Part shown: positions 18,031 to 27,891 of the stretch, one piece after another | Position numbering within the stretch: the first letter of the stretch is position 1 | Layout: each line of letters starts with the position of its first letter | NCBI RefSeq assembly: GCF_003755175.1 | Contig: NZ_RKHX01000002.1 | Coordinates: 434,001-498,000, forward strand | Length of the DNA: 64,000 nt | Source: Cellulomonas sp. PhB150 | GTDB taxonomy: Bacteria > Actinomycetota > Actinomycetes > Actinomycetales > Cellulomonadaceae | Direction: 5' to 3' | The notes under the pieces: generated by a model | What the model was told of the DNA's origin: nothing | What the model saw: only the letters and a program-made list of their open reading frames with translations | The model's database searches: none | Translations under genes and position numbers: made by a program

Positions 18031-19341
18031 ATGGCCTACCTGGTCGGCGTGCTGATCGTCGTCGTGGTCCTGCTCCTGTCCATCGGGCTGCACGAGATCG
18101 GGCACATGGTCCCCGCCAAGCGCTTCGGCGTGCGCGTCAGCCAGTACATGGTGGGCTTCGGCCCCACGCTGTGGTCGCGCACCAAGGGGGAGACCGAGTA
18201 CGGGCTCAAGGCGATCCCGCTGGGTGGCTACGTGCGCCTCGTCGGCATGTACGCGCCCGACGAGGCGGTCGGCAACCCTCCGGCGAACACGTGGTTCCGG
18301 CGGCTGTCCCGCGACGCGCGGCTCGCGAGCGCCGAGGAGATCCAGCCCGGTGAGGACGCCCGGGCGTTCTACCACCTGTCCACGCCCAAGAAGCTGGTCG
18401 TGATGCTCGGCGGGCCCGTGATGAACCTGGTCATCGCGTTCGTGCTGCTCGGGATCGTCGCCGTGGGCTTCGGCACGCCGACGACGACCCCGACGCTGTC
18501 GACCGTCTCCCAGTGCGTCATCCCGTCGGACGCCGACCCGGACCGCACCTGCCAGCCGACCGACCCGGCCGCACCCGGTGCCGCGGCCGGCCTGCTGCCG
18601 GGCGACACGGTCGTCAGCTACGACGGCGTCCTGATCGAGTCCTGGGACCAGCTCACCACCGCGATCCGTGCCACGGGCGACGAGGCGACCCCGATCGTCG
18701 TCGACCGCGACGGCGAGCAGGTCTCGCTGACCGTGACGCCCGTGGTCGCCCAGCGCGGCGTGTACGACGAGAACGGCCAGCCCGTGCTCGACGCGTCGGG
18801 CGTCCAGGAGACCCAGGCGGTCGGCTTCCTCGGCATCTCGCCGAGCGAGGTCATGGAGCGCCAGTCGCCGCTCGCCGTTCCCGGCATCGTCGCGGACACC
18901 ACCTGGAAGACTATCTCGGTGGTCGGCACGCTGCCGAGCCGCGTCGTCGACCTCGCGCAGACCACGTTCGGCGACAAGGAGCGCGACGTCAACAGCATCG
19001 TCGGCGTCGTCGGCATCGGCCGGTTCGCCGGTGAGATCGCCTCGGCGAACGACGTGAGCGAGGGGATCAAGGCGTCCTCGCTCCTGTCGATCCTCGCGGT
19101 GCTCAACATCTCGCTGTTCGTCTTCAACCTCATCCCGCTGCCGCCCCTAGACGGCGGGCACGTCGCCGCCGCGCTGTGGGAGGGCGGCCGCCGCCAGGTC
19201 GCCCGGCTGCGCGGCCGGCCGCGGCCCGGCCCGTTCGACTCGGCCAAGCTCGTGCCGCTGGCGTACGCGGTGTTCGTCGTGCTCGGTGCCGTGGGGCTGC
19301 TGCTCGTCTACGCCGACGTGTTCAACCCGATCGCCATCTGA
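18031..19341 (+). CDS. rseP: Site-2 metalloprotease RseP/Rip1 (M50)
   Basis: Intramembrane zinc protease (436 aa) of the M50 family; homologues cut anti-sigma factors within the membrane (RseP in E. coli, Rip1 in Mycobacterium). The first membrane helix contains HEIGH (His21-Glu22, His25). A PDZ domain occupies about residues 170-270 (AAGLLPGDTVVSYDGVLIESWDQL), and the third zinc ligand lies in the C-terminal membrane segment NLIPLPPLDGGH. Four membrane segments are visible. GGAGGG at 18022-18027 precedes ATG 18031. In relatives it sits between dxr and ispG, as here apart from the inserted flavoprotein and DUF1801 genes. Confidence 0.94.
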   Translation: MAYLVGVLIVVVVLLLSIGLHEIGHMVPAKRFGVRVSQYMVGFGPTLWSRTKGETEYGLKAIPLGGYVRLVGMYAPDEAVGNPPANTWFRRLSRDARLASAEEIQPGEDARAFYHLSTPKKLVVMLGGPVMNLVIAFVLLGIVAVGFGTPTTTPTLSTVSQCVIPSDADPDRTCQPTDPAAPGAAAGLLPGDTVVSYDGVLIESWDQLTTAIRATGDEATPIVVDRDGEQVSLTVTPVVAQRGVYDENGQPVLDASGVQETQAVGFLGISPSEVMERQSPLAVPGIVADTTWKTISVVGTLPSRVVDLAQTTFGDKERDVNSIVGVVGIGRFAGEIASANDVSEGIKASSLLSILAVLNISLFVFNLIPLPPLDGGHVAAALWEGGRRQVARLRGRPRPGPFDSAKLVPLAYAVFVVLGAVGLLLVYADVFNPIAI

Positions 19342-19363
19342 GGTCGTCGCTAGCCTGGTCGGC

Positions 19364-19711
19364 ATGTCGGAGCTGAGCGAGTACCTCGAGAGCCTGCCCG
19401 CCGGACGTCGCGCCGCCATCGAGCGGGTCTACGCGCGTGCGCGCGCACTCGTGCCCGACGCCGAGGACGGCGTCGGGTACGGCATGCCCGCCCTGCGCTA
19501 CCGGGGCAAGCCCCTGCTGTCGGTGATGTCCGCGAAGGGGCACATCGGTCTGTACCCGTTCAGCCCGCCCGCGCTCGACACCGTGCGCGACGAGCTCGCG
19601 GACTTCTCGCTCGCCAAGGGCACGCTGCGGTTCTCCGAGGACCAGCCGGTGCCCGACGACGTGCTCGACCGGCTGCTCCTGGCCCGGCGCGACGAGATCG
19701 ACGGCGCCTGA
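19364..19711 (+). CDS. DUF1801 (YdhG-like) protein
   Basis: A 115-residue soluble protein resembling the DUF1801/YdhG family, sometimes annotated as iron chaperones. Family-like features are the ALVPDAEDGVGYGMPALRYRGKPLL stretch (Y-x-M-P motif) and GLYPFSPPALDTVRDEL, then LAKGTLRFSEDQPVP. The ATG has no ribosome site, but TAGCCT at 19351-19356 stands seven bases upstream, the spacing of a leaderless transcript. It lies 22 bases after rseP. Real function in this organism is unknown. Confidence 0.8.
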   Translation: MSELSEYLESLPAGRRAAIERVYARARALVPDAEDGVGYGMPALRYRGKPLLSVMSAKGHIGLYPFSPPALDTVRDELADFSLAKGTLRFSEDQPVPDDVLDRLLLARRDEIDGA

Positions 19712-19801
19712 GCGCCACGCGCGGGTGAGGTTGCGTGGTGAAGTCGTGCAGGCGCACGCTCCCGCGCAGGTACGGGGCCCGGACGGTGCGATGATGAGCG
19801 G

Positions 19802-20962
<1,161 letters not shown>

Positions 20963-21019
20963 CGGCCGCGCGGTCGCGTCGCAGCGCGCGCGGGGTGTGA
21001 CCTGGTGCACAATCACCCC

Positions 21020-21910
21020 ATGGCACCACGTCGCGCGACGGCGCTCGACGAGCGGACCGGGGGGCGCGTCCTCGACGACGGCGACCTCGCGGCCGCTCTG
21101 GCCGTCTGCGCGCAGGACCCGGTCGGCTCCGTGCTGGCCACGGCACGGCTCGAGCAGGCGCTCGAGATCGGCATCCGGCGCGCCGGCGGTGAGCTGTGGG
21201 GCTACGAGAAGGACGGCCGGCTCGAGGGTATCTGCTGGGCCGGCGCGAACATGGTGCCCGTGGTTCCCGAGGCTCCCGGAGTCGACCCCGACCGCGCGAT
21301 CGAGTCGTTCGCGTCGATGGCCCGCCGCCAGGGCCGACGCTGCTCGTCGCTCGTCGGACCTGCCTACGCGGTGCTCGGCCTGTGGGGTCGGCTGCGTCCG
21401 GCCTGGCCCGGCGCGCGCGAGGTGCGCGACGACCAGCCGTCGATGGTGATGGACGGCCCGCCGGTCGTCGCGCCCGACCCCCGGGTGCGGCCCTCGCGGT
21501 TGGACGAGCTGCCGCAGGTGCTCCCGGCGTGCGTCCGTATGTTCACCGAGGAGGTGGGCTACTCGCCGGCGAGCGGCCCGGGCGGCCCGTACGAGACGCG
21601 CGTGCGCGGGCTGGTGACGCAGGGGCGCTCGTACGTGCGCATGTCCGACGACGAGGGCTCGGTGGTGTTCAAGGCGGAGCTCGGCGCCGTCGCCGGGGGA
21701 GTCGCCCAGGTGCAAGGGGTGTGGGTCACGCCCGAGCACCGCGGCAAGGGCCTGTCCGAGCGGGGGATGGCCGCCGTCGTCGAGCTCGCTCTGGCCGAGG
21801 TCGCGCCGGTCGTGTCGCTCTACGTGAACGCGTACAACGTGCGCGCGCTCGCGGCCTACCGCCGGGTGGGCTTCCGCCAGGTCGGCTCGTACGCGACCGT
21901 GCTCTTCTAG
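21020..21910 (+). CDS. GNAT family N-acetyltransferase (DUF4081 + GNAT)
   Basis: A 296-residue protein with an N-terminal DUF4081-like half and a C-terminal GNAT acetyltransferase domain. The acetyl-CoA loop is VQGVWVTPEHRGKGLSERGM (R/Q-x-x-G-x-G/A type), followed by VSLYVNAYNVRALAAYRRVGF, the usual beta-5/alpha-4 region. The substrate is unknown. It is the standard gene after ispG in actinobacteria. ATG 21020 is preferred over GTG 21005 because CACAAT (21008-21013) stands six bases upstream, fitting a leaderless start. It converges with the Fpg-like gene, three bases apart. Confidence 0.85.
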   Translation: MAPRRATALDERTGGRVLDDGDLAAALAVCAQDPVGSVLATARLEQALEIGIRRAGGELWGYEKDGRLEGICWAGANMVPVVPEAPGVDPDRAIESFASMARRQGRRCSSLVGPAYAVLGLWGRLRPAWPGAREVRDDQPSMVMDGPPVVAPDPRVRPSRLDELPQVLPACVRMFTEEVGYSPASGPGGPYETRVRGLVTQGRSYVRMSDDEGSVVFKAELGAVAGGVAQVQGVWVTPEHRGKGLSERGMAAVVELALAEVAPVVSLYVNAYNVRALAAYRRVGFRQVGSYATVLF

Positions 21911-21913
21911 GCG

Positions 21914-22804
21914 CTACCGCAGCAGGCGCGACATGCGCCGGTCGGCGAGCGGCTTGCCGCCGGTCTGGCACGTCGGGCAGTACTGCAACGACGAGTCGGC
22001 GAACGACACCTCGTGCACGGTGTCGCCGCACGGCGTGCCGTCCCAGCCCGGGCAGGGCTCGCCCGTGCGGCCGTGCACGCGCATGCTGCGGCGCTTCCCG
22101 TCCTTGAGGTCCGCGGCAGGGCGCCCCGCCGCGACCGCGACCGCGCCCGTGAGCACCTCCCGGATCGCCGCGTAGAGGGTGCTCGTCCTGGCCTCGTCGA
22201 ACGACCGGGTCATCGCGAACGGGGACATGCGGGCCTCGAGCAGGATCTCGTCCGAGTACGCGTTGCCGATGCCGGCGATGGTCCCCTGGTCGCGCAGCAG
22301 GCCCTTGACCTGCTGGTTCTTGGCCGCGAGGAGCTCGGCCAGGCGCTGCGGCGTGAACTCGTCGGACAGCGGCTCGACCCCGAGCGTCGCGATCTGCGGG
22401 ACGTCGTCGGGCTCGCGGACCACGTGCACGGCGAGCCGCTTGCGGGTGCCGGCCTCGGTCAGGTCGAAGCCCGAGTCGTCGTCGAGCCGCACGCGCAGCG
22501 CGATCGGTGACTTGCCGGGGCGGACGGGCGTGGTCGTCAGCTTCTCCGACCAGCGCACCCAGCCCGCGCGCGAGAGGTGCCAGACCAGGTGCAGCGGCTC
22601 GCCGGTGCTGGTGGCGACCATGAGGTCGAGCCACTTGCCGTGCCGCGACACGTCGACCACGGTGGCGCCGACGAGCGCGTCCGGCGGCGGGTCGAACGTC
22701 TTGAGCGCGCTGATCGCGCCGATGCTCACGGCGGTGACGGCATGCTCGGACGCGCGCTCGCGCAGGAACTGGGCGAGCCCTTCGACCTCGGGGAGCTCGG
22801 GCAC
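21914..22804 (-). CDS. Fpg/Nei family DNA glycosylase
   Basis: A 296-residue formamidopyrimidine-DNA glycosylase/endonuclease VIII family protein, which removes oxidised bases and nicks the abasic strand. GTG at 22804 gives the mature N-terminus PELPEVEGL, with catalytic Pro (position 2) and Glu. The helix-two-turn-helix contains [18 protein letters not shown]. The C-terminal zinc finger has Cys in GEPCPG, GTPCGD and YCPTCQ, with RRMSRLLR at the end. The spacing of the first pair is unusual. I cannot tell MutM from Nei substrates. CACGAT lies six bases upstream, again a leaderless arrangement. Divergent from proS. Confidence 0.85.
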   Translation of the reverse strand: MPELPEVEGLAQFLRERASEHAVTAVSIGAISALKTFDPPPDALVGATVVDVSRHGKWLDLMVATSTGEPLHLVWHLSRAGWVRWSEKLTTTPVRPGKSPIALRVRLDDDSGFDLTEAGTRKRLAVHVVREPDDVPQIATLGVEPLSDEFTPQRLAELLAAKNQQVKGLLRDQGTIAGIGNAYSDEILLEARMSPFAMTRSFDEARTSTLYAAIREVLTGAVAVAAGRPAADLKDGKRRSMRVHGRTGEPCPGWDGTPCGDTVHEVSFADSSLQYCPTCQTGGKPLADRRMSRLLR

Positions 22805-22889
22805 AGGCCCATCGTGGCGCACGGCACCCACGCGCGCACGCAGGTCATTGCGTTCGAGGGCGCCCGCCCGCACAACTAGGCTGGCGTCC

Positions 22890-24659
22890 ATGCTCCTTCG
22901 CCTGTCCACGCTGTTCGTCCGCACGCTGCGCGAGGACCCCGCCGACGCCGAGGTCGCCAGCCACCGGCTGCTCGTGCGCGCGGGGTACATCCGTCGCGCC
23001 GCGCCCGGCATCTACACCTGGCTGCCGCTGGGCCTGAAGGTGCTCGCGAAGGTCGAGGCCGTCGTGCGCGAGGAGATGGAGGCCGCGGGGGCCCAGGAGG
23101 TGCACTTCCCGGCGCTGCTGCCCAAGGAGCCCTACGAGGCGACGGGCCGCTGGACCGAGTACGGGCCCAACATCTTCCGGCTCAAGGACCGCAAGGGCGG
23201 CGACTACCTGCTCGCGCCCACGCACGAGGAGCTGTTCACGCTGCTGGTCAAGGACCTGTACTCGTCGTACAAGGACCTGCCCCTGACGCTGTTCCAGATC
23301 CAGACGAAGTACCGCGACGAGGCGCGCCCCCGCGCCGGCCTCATCCGCGGCCGCGAGTTCGTCATGAAGGACGCGTACTCGTTCGACGTCGACGACGCCG
23401 GCCTGGACGCGAGCTACCAGGCGCAGCGCGACGCGTACCGCCGCATCTTCGACCGGCTCGGCCTCGAGTACGTCATCGTCGCGGCCACCTCGGGCGCGAT
23501 GGGCGGCTCGCGCTCCGAGGAGTTCCTCACCCCGACCGCCATCGGCGAGGACACGTTCGTGCGCTCGGCCGGGGGCTACGCGGCGAACGTCGAGGCCGTG
23601 ACCACGGTCGTGCCCGACGCGATCGCGTTCGACGACGCCCCGCAGGCGCACGTCGAAGACACCCCCGACACCCCGACGATCGACTCGCTCGTCGCGATCG
23701 CCAACGCGCAGCACCCCCGCCCCGACCGTGCCTGGACCGCCGCTGACACGCTGAAGAACGTGGTCGTCGCGCTCGTGCAGCCCTCGGGCGAGCGCGAGCT
23801 GCTCGTCATCGGTCTGCCCGGTGACCGCGAGGTCGACCTCAAGCGGCTCGAGGCCGGCGTCGCGCCCGCCGAGGTCGAGACCGCGGGCGACGCCGACTTC
23901 GCGCGGCACCCCGAGCTCGTGCGCGGCTACATCGGCCCGTCCGTGCTCGGCCCGAACGGCGCCGATGGCTCGGTCCGCTACCTGCTCGACCCCCGCGTCG
24001 TGCCCGGCTCCCGCTGGATCACGGGCGCGAACGAGCAGGGGCGCCACGTCTTCGACCTCGTCGCCGGCCGCGACTTCACGGCCGACGGCACGGTCGAGGC
24101 CGCCGAGGTGCGCGCCGGGGACCCCGCGCCCGACGGCTCGGGCCCGCTCGAGCTCGCGCGCGGCATCGAGATCGGCCACATCTTCGCGCTGGGCCGCAAG
24201 TACGCCTCCGCACTCGGCCTGACGGTCCTGGACCAGAACGGCAAGGCGCAGGTCGTCACGATGGGCTCGTACGGCATCGGCGTCACCCGCGTCCTCGCGG
24301 CCCTGGCCGAGGCGAACCACGACGAGCGCGGGCTCGCCTGGCCCGCCCACGTCGCGCCCGCCCAGGTGCACGTCGTCGCGACGGGCAAGGACGAGGCCGT
24401 CTTCGAGGCCGCCGAGTCCATCGCCCAGACGCTGCACTCGCGCGGCATCGAGGTCATCTACGACGACCGTCCCAAGGTCTCGCCCGGCGTGAAGTTCGCC
24501 GATGCCGAGCTCCTGGGCGTGCCGCTCGTCGTGGTCGTCGGCCGAGGGCTGGCCGAGGGCGTCGTCGAGGTCCGGCCTCGCGTCGGCGGGACCGCCGAGC
24601 AGGTGGCTGTCGCCGAGGCCGCGGACCGCGTCGCGGAGCTCGTCGACTCGCTGCGCTGA
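22890..24659 (+). CDS. proS: Proline--tRNA ligase
   Basis: Prolyl-tRNA synthetase (589 aa) of the bacterial (ProS type 1) form. Class II motif 1 is near [15 protein letters not shown], motif 2 is [23 protein letters not shown], and motif 3 is [14 protein letters not shown]. The inserted editing domain (INS), about residues 225-405, includes [24 protein letters not shown]; the anticodon-binding domain ends the protein. ATG 22890 has no ribosome site; TAGGCT (22877-22882) is exactly seven bases upstream, so a leaderless message is likely. Confidence 0.96.
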   Translation: MLLRLSTLFVRTLREDPADAEVASHRLLVRAGYIRRAAPGIYTWLPLGLKVLAKVEAVVREEMEAAGAQEVHFPALLPKEPYEATGRWTEYGPNIFRLKDRKGGDYLLAPTHEELFTLLVKDLYSSYKDLPLTLFQIQTKYRDEARPRAGLIRGREFVMKDAYSFDVDDAGLDASYQAQRDAYRRIFDRLGLEYVIVAATSGAMGGSRSEEFLTPTAIGEDTFVRSAGGYAANVEAVTTVVPDAIAFDDAPQAHVEDTPDTPTIDSLVAIANAQHPRPDRAWTAADTLKNVVVALVQPSGERELLVIGLPGDREVDLKRLEAGVAPAEVETAGDADFARHPELVRGYIGPSVLGPNGADGSVRYLLDPRVVPGSRWITGANEQGRHVFDLVAGRDFTADGTVEAAEVRAGDPAPDGSGPLELARGIEIGHIFALGRKYASALGLTVLDQNGKAQVVTMGSYGIGVTRVLAALAEANHDERGLAWPAHVAPAQVHVVATGKDEAVFEAAESIAQTLHSRGIEVIYDDRPKVSPGVKFADAELLGVPLVVVVGRGLAEGVVEVRPRVGGTAEQVAVAEAADRVAELVDSLR

Positions 24660-24677
24660 GCGCTCAGGCCTGAGCGC
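24660..24677. terminator. Perfect palindrome between convergent proS and DUF4439 gene
   Basis: GCGCTCAGG (24660-24668) is followed directly by its reverse complement CCTGAGCGC (24669-24677). The stop codons of both convergent genes flank or overlap it. A stem with a GGCC loop would form on either strand, so it may serve as a compact bidirectional terminator. No T run is present. Confidence 0.5.
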
Positions 24678-25731
24678 GCTCCGGCAGGCCGGGGAACGCG
24701 ACCGCCGCGCCGCCCCACGAGCGGGCAGCGGCGGTCGCGGTCCGCAGCCCGTCCATGAACGGCTGGCGCTCACCCGCGGGGGTGCGCGCGACGAGGGTCG
24801 CGTTCGCCTCGGCGATCGCCGACTCGAGCGAGACCGCAAGCCTGCGCGCGGTCTTCAGAGTCGTCAGGCCGTCCGGCAGCGCGTAGGCCGCGCGGCGGGG
24901 GTCGTCCTTGGTCTGGGCGGTACCCGCGGCGACGGCCCAGCGCTGGGCCTCGTCGCGGTGCGCTGCGGCGGCGTCCCGGGCCTTGGTGCGCACGTCGCCC
25001 GACTGCTGGGCGGCGATCACCTCGTAGGCGTACCCGGCCTGGTCGTGCGCGAGGACGAGAGCGTCGAGGTCGTCGGCGGACGTCGCCTCGGCGGCCTGCG
25101 TCTGCTCGGGCGACGGGGTCGGCTCGGGGGCCGGGCTGCCCGTCACGCTCGGCGCGGGGGTCGGCGCCACGACGACGTCGAGATCGGGCGTCTTCGCGCC
25201 CGTCGCGCGGGCGAGCCGGCGGGTGAGCTGGTCGCGGGCGGTCGCGATCGAGGCGACCAGTCGGGCGAGGCCGGCGTCGTCGACCTCGTCCGCGTCGGCC
25301 AACGCGGTCCGGGTCGCGTCGGCCAGGTCGTCCAGGACCGCGGCGGGGTCGCTCGCGGGCGGCTCGGTCGTGGCGGTGGGGGAGGGCGACAGGCCCGAGT
25401 CGTAGGCGGGACCGAGCTGCGCCGCGTGCTGGTCGGAGAAGTCGGCCACGTCGGTCAGGACCGCGGCGACGCCCTTGGGCGGCTTCGTCGCGAGCGCGGA
25501 CCGCGCGGCCCCCGCCAGCTCGGCGGCGTCGTCGAGCGTGCGGGCGCGCACCTGCTCGACCGCGCCGGGGGAGGGCTCGACCTGCGCGGGGGTCTCGAGC
25601 CGGATCGAGCAGGCACCGAGCAGTCCCAGGGCGACCAGGACCGCCGTGATCCTCACCACGTGGGCCGCGGCGCGCCGGGGCTGCCGCAGGCGGTCGTCGT
25701 GCGGGAACGGGCGCGTCGGGGTGGTCCTCAT
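24664..25731 (-). CDS. DUF4439 ferritin-like lipoprotein
   Basis: A 355-residue predicted lipoprotein. LVALGLLGACS (about residues 31-41) is a lipobox, so the mature protein should be anchored by a diacylated Cys on the outer face of the membrane. A Pro/Thr/Ser-rich linker (SPAPEPTPSPEQT) precedes a C-terminal helical domain with AHDQAGYAYEVIAAQQ and AAAHRDEAQRW, resembling the ferritin-like DUF4439 family. Iron binding is unproven. The start at 25731 lacks a ribosome site but CAGGAT lies eight bases upstream. It diverges from rimP, a common neighbour in actinobacteria. Confidence 0.78.
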   Translation of the reverse strand: MRTTPTRPFPHDDRLRQPRRAAAHVVRITAVLVALGLLGACSIRLETPAQVEPSPGAVEQVRARTLDDAAELAGAARSALATKPPKGVAAVLTDVADFSDQHAAQLGPAYDSGLSPSPTATTEPPASDPAAVLDDLADATRTALADADEVDDAGLARLVASIATARDQLTRRLARATGAKTPDLDVVVAPTPAPSVTGSPAPEPTPSPEQTQAAEATSADDLDALVLAHDQAGYAYEVIAAQQSGDVRTKARDAAAAHRDEAQRWAVAAGTAQTKDDPRRAAYALPDGLTTLKTARRLAVSLESAIAEANATLVARTPAGERQPFMDGLRTATAAARSWGGAAVAFPGLPERAQA

Positions 25732-25788
25732 CGCGGCAGATCCTGCCACGCGAGGCGGTGCCCGGACGTCGGGCGCGCGCGGACTCGT

Positions 25789-25849
25789 TAGGCTGGGCCG
25801 ACAACATCACAGGGTCGAGCGACCCGCGGGACCAGAACGGAGGCCGGTC
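25789..25849 (+). promoter_or_regulatory. rimP-nusA-ylxR-infB promoter and short leader
   Basis: TAGGCT at 25789-25794 is a strong actinobacterial -10. Unlike the leaderless genes nearby it lies 55 bases from the start codon, and ACGGAGG (25837-25843) serves as ribosome site for rimP. No clear -35 is visible. The predicted leader is about 50 nt. Confidence 0.5.
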
Positions 25850-26398
25850 ATGGCCGCAGCCGCTGGCGCAGAGCAGGTCCGCGAGATCCTCGAACCCGCC
25901 GTCGCCGCCCAGGGACTCGTGCTCGACGACGTCGAGATCCACCGGGCCGGATCACGGTCGACCGTCGTCGTCTCGCTGGACCTGGCCGAGGACGACGAGG
26001 GCGAGCTCGACCTGGACCGCGTCTCCGACGCGACCCGTGCCGTCTCCGACGCGCTCGACGCCGCCGACCTCATCGCCGGCCACTACACGCTCGAGGTCGG
26101 CAGCCGGGGCGTGGACCGCCCGCTCACCGAGCGCCGGCACTTCGTGCGCGCCGTGGGCCGCACCGTGACGCTGCAGCTGGCCGACGCGACCACCGTCGCG
26201 GGCCGGCTCACCGAGGTCGTCGACACGGAGATCGTCGTCGTGCCGGTGAAGCCCGGGCTCAAGGGACGGCGCCCCACGGTGGGCGAGCCGGTGCGGGTCG
26301 CGCTGACCGACGTGCGCGACGCCCGCGTCGAGGTGGACCTGACGGGGCTAGGCCCCGTGGACGACGAGGCCGGCGCCGACGCCGGACAGGAGAGCTGA
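25850..26398 (+). CDS. rimP: Ribosome maturation factor RimP
   Basis: RimP (182 aa), an assembly factor for the 30S subunit that promotes joining of S5 and S12. Two small beta domains are recognisable: [20 protein letters not shown] with [17 protein letters not shown] and [20 protein letters not shown] in the first, and the SH3-like C-terminal [21 protein letters not shown] 25850 is set by the GGAGG site. It is the first gene of the conserved rimP-nusA-ylxR-infB operon; nusA starts one base after its stop. Confidence 0.95.
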   Translation: MAAAAGAEQVREILEPAVAAQGLVLDDVEIHRAGSRSTVVVSLDLAEDDEGELDLDRVSDATRAVSDALDAADLIAGHYTLEVGSRGVDRPLTERRHFVRAVGRTVTLQLADATTVAGRLTEVVDTEIVVVPVKPGLKGRRPTVGEPVRVALTDVRDARVEVDLTGLGPVDDEAGADAGQES

Positions 26399-26399
26399 C

Positions 26400-27413
26400 A
26401 TGGACATCGACATGCAGGCGCTGCGGCTGCTCGAGCGCGAACGGGAGATCAGCCTCGACGTGCTGGTCTCCGCGATCGAGCAGGCGCTGCTGTCCGCCTA
26501 CCACCGGACCCCGTACGCCCACCAGCGCGCGCGGGTCGAGGTCGACCGCAAGTCCGGGCACGTGACGGTGTGGGCCCGCGAGCCCATGGCGGTCGACGAG
26601 GACGGCCTGACGACCGGCGTCGAGGAGCCCGAGTTCGACGACACCCCCGACGGCTTCGGCCGCATCGCGACGGCCACCGCGCGCCAGGTCATCGTCCAGC
26701 GGCTGCGCGACGCCGAGGACGACCAGGTGCTCGGCAACTTCCGCGGCAAGGAGGGCGAGGTCCTCGGCGGCGTCATCCAGCAGGGCCGCGACCCGCGCAC
26801 CGTGCTCGTCGACATCGGCGGCGTCGAGGCCGTGCTGCCCGCGCACGAGCAGGTGCCCGGCGAGGAGTACGTGCATGGCGAGCGCATCCGCGGGTTCGTG
26901 CTCGAGGTCGCCCGCGGCCAGCGTGGACCGCAGGTCACGTTGTCCCGCTCGCACCCGGGCCTGGTGCGCAAGCTCTTCGCGCTCGAGGTACCCGAGATCG
27001 CCGACGGCACCGTCGAGATCATGTCGATGGCTCGCGAGGCCGGCCACCGCACCAAGATGGCCGTCCGCTCGACCGTCGCCGGCGTCAACGCCAAGGGCGC
27101 CTGCATCGGCCCCATGGGCGGCCGCGTGCGCGCCGTGATGGCCGAGCTGCACGGCGAGAAGATCGACATCGTCGACCACTCGGACGACCCGGCGGAGATG
27201 ATCGCTCACGCGCTCTCGCCCGCGCGGGTGGTCTCGGTGACGGTCGTCGACCCCGAGGCCCGGGCGGCGCGCGTCGTCGTGCCCGACTACCAGCTGTCGC
27301 TCGCGATCGGCAAGGAGGGCCAGAACGCCCGCCTCGCCGCCAAGCTCACCGGCTGGCGCATCGACATCCGGTCCGACGCGGAAGTGCCGGAGGCTCAGGG
27401 TCACGCCGAGTGA
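26400..27413 (+). CDS. nusA: Transcription termination/antitermination factor NusA
   Basis: NusA (337 aa), an RNA polymerase-bound factor modulating pausing, termination and antitermination. The N-terminal polymerase-binding domain begins [16 protein letters not shown], followed by an S1 domain ([22 protein letters not shown]) and two KH domains ([23 protein letters not shown] and [19 protein letters not shown]). The acidic C-terminal repeats of E. coli NusA are absent, as in other actinobacteria. ATG 26400 follows AGGAGAG. Its TGA overlaps the presumed ylxR start. Confidence 0.96.
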   Translation: MDIDMQALRLLEREREISLDVLVSAIEQALLSAYHRTPYAHQRARVEVDRKSGHVTVWAREPMAVDEDGLTTGVEEPEFDDTPDGFGRIATATARQVIVQRLRDAEDDQVLGNFRGKEGEVLGGVIQQGRDPRTVLVDIGGVEAVLPAHEQVPGEEYVHGERIRGFVLEVARGQRGPQVTLSRSHPGLVRKLFALEVPEIADGTVEIMSMAREAGHRTKMAVRSTVAGVNAKGACIGPMGGRVRAVMAELHGEKIDIVDHSDDPAEMIAHALSPARVVSVTVVDPEARAARVVVPDYQLSLAIGKEGQNARLAAKLTGWRIDIRSDAEVPEAQGHAE

Positions 27414-27748
27414 GTGCACGCGGTAGACTGACTGGCGCTGGGCATCAGGCCCGGCTCCCCTCGCGTGAACCACGACCGCACAGCGGTCCCGTTCGCACGT
27501 GCGTCGGGTGCCGTGCTCCTGGTTCCCGAACGGCCCTGCTGAGGGTGGTCGTCGTCCGTGACCTGCTGGTCGTGGACGTCCGACGCTCGATGCCGGGCAG
27601 GGGTGCGTGGCTGCACCCCGACCCTGGATGTCTCGAGCTCGCGACGCGTCGACGCGCGTTCGGGCGGGCCCTGCGTCACGCAGGCCCGTTCGACACGGCC
27701 GTCGTCGCCGAGTTCCTCGAGAGCCAGCTGCAGCACGACGCCGGGTGA
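27410..27748 (+). CDS. YlxR family protein (DUF448)
   Basis: A 112-residue basic protein of the YlxR/DUF448 family, implicated as an RNA-binding protein and in some species as a nucleoid or RNase P-related regulator. The conserved core starts [21 protein letters not shown] and continues with [31 protein letters not shown] 27410 overlaps the nusA stop (GTGA) and adds about 28 unconserved residues before the core, so the true start may be further downstream. A TAGACT at 27424-27429 inside this region could be a secondary promoter. Sits between nusA and infB as usual. Confidence 0.85.
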   Translation: MSARGRLTGAGHQARLPSREPRPHSGPVRTCVGCRAPGSRTALLRVVVVRDLLVVDVRRSMPGRGAWLHPDPGCLELATRRRAFGRALRHAGPFDTAVVAEFLESQLQHDAG

Positions 27749-27788
27749 GGCCCGGCGTCGACCGTCGAATGGGAAGCGGGTCTGGAAG

Positions 27789-27839
27789 CCGATGGCTACC
27801 CGATGAGAACGCACCGATGAGTACCCAGCGATGAGTACC
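27789..27839 (+). repeat. Four 12-bp direct repeats upstream of infB
   Basis: Variants of CCGATGAGTACC occur at 27789-27800 (CCGATGGCTACC), 27800-27811 (CCGATGAGAACG), 27814-27825 (exact) and 27828-27839 (first base G), the last three 14 bases apart. They fill most of the 143-bp gap between ylxR and infB. Each carries ATG in a different frame relation to the next, so they are not a coding repeat. A protein- or RNA-level regulatory role is possible but unknown. Confidence 0.6.
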
Positions 27840-27891
27840 TCGCACTAACGACGGTCCGACCCTGTCCGGGCGGACCGAGACAGGGAGAGAT

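Noticed and set aside
27465-27748. Alternative start for YlxR at the GTG near 27465
   Set aside because: That GTG is not in the YlxR reading frame.
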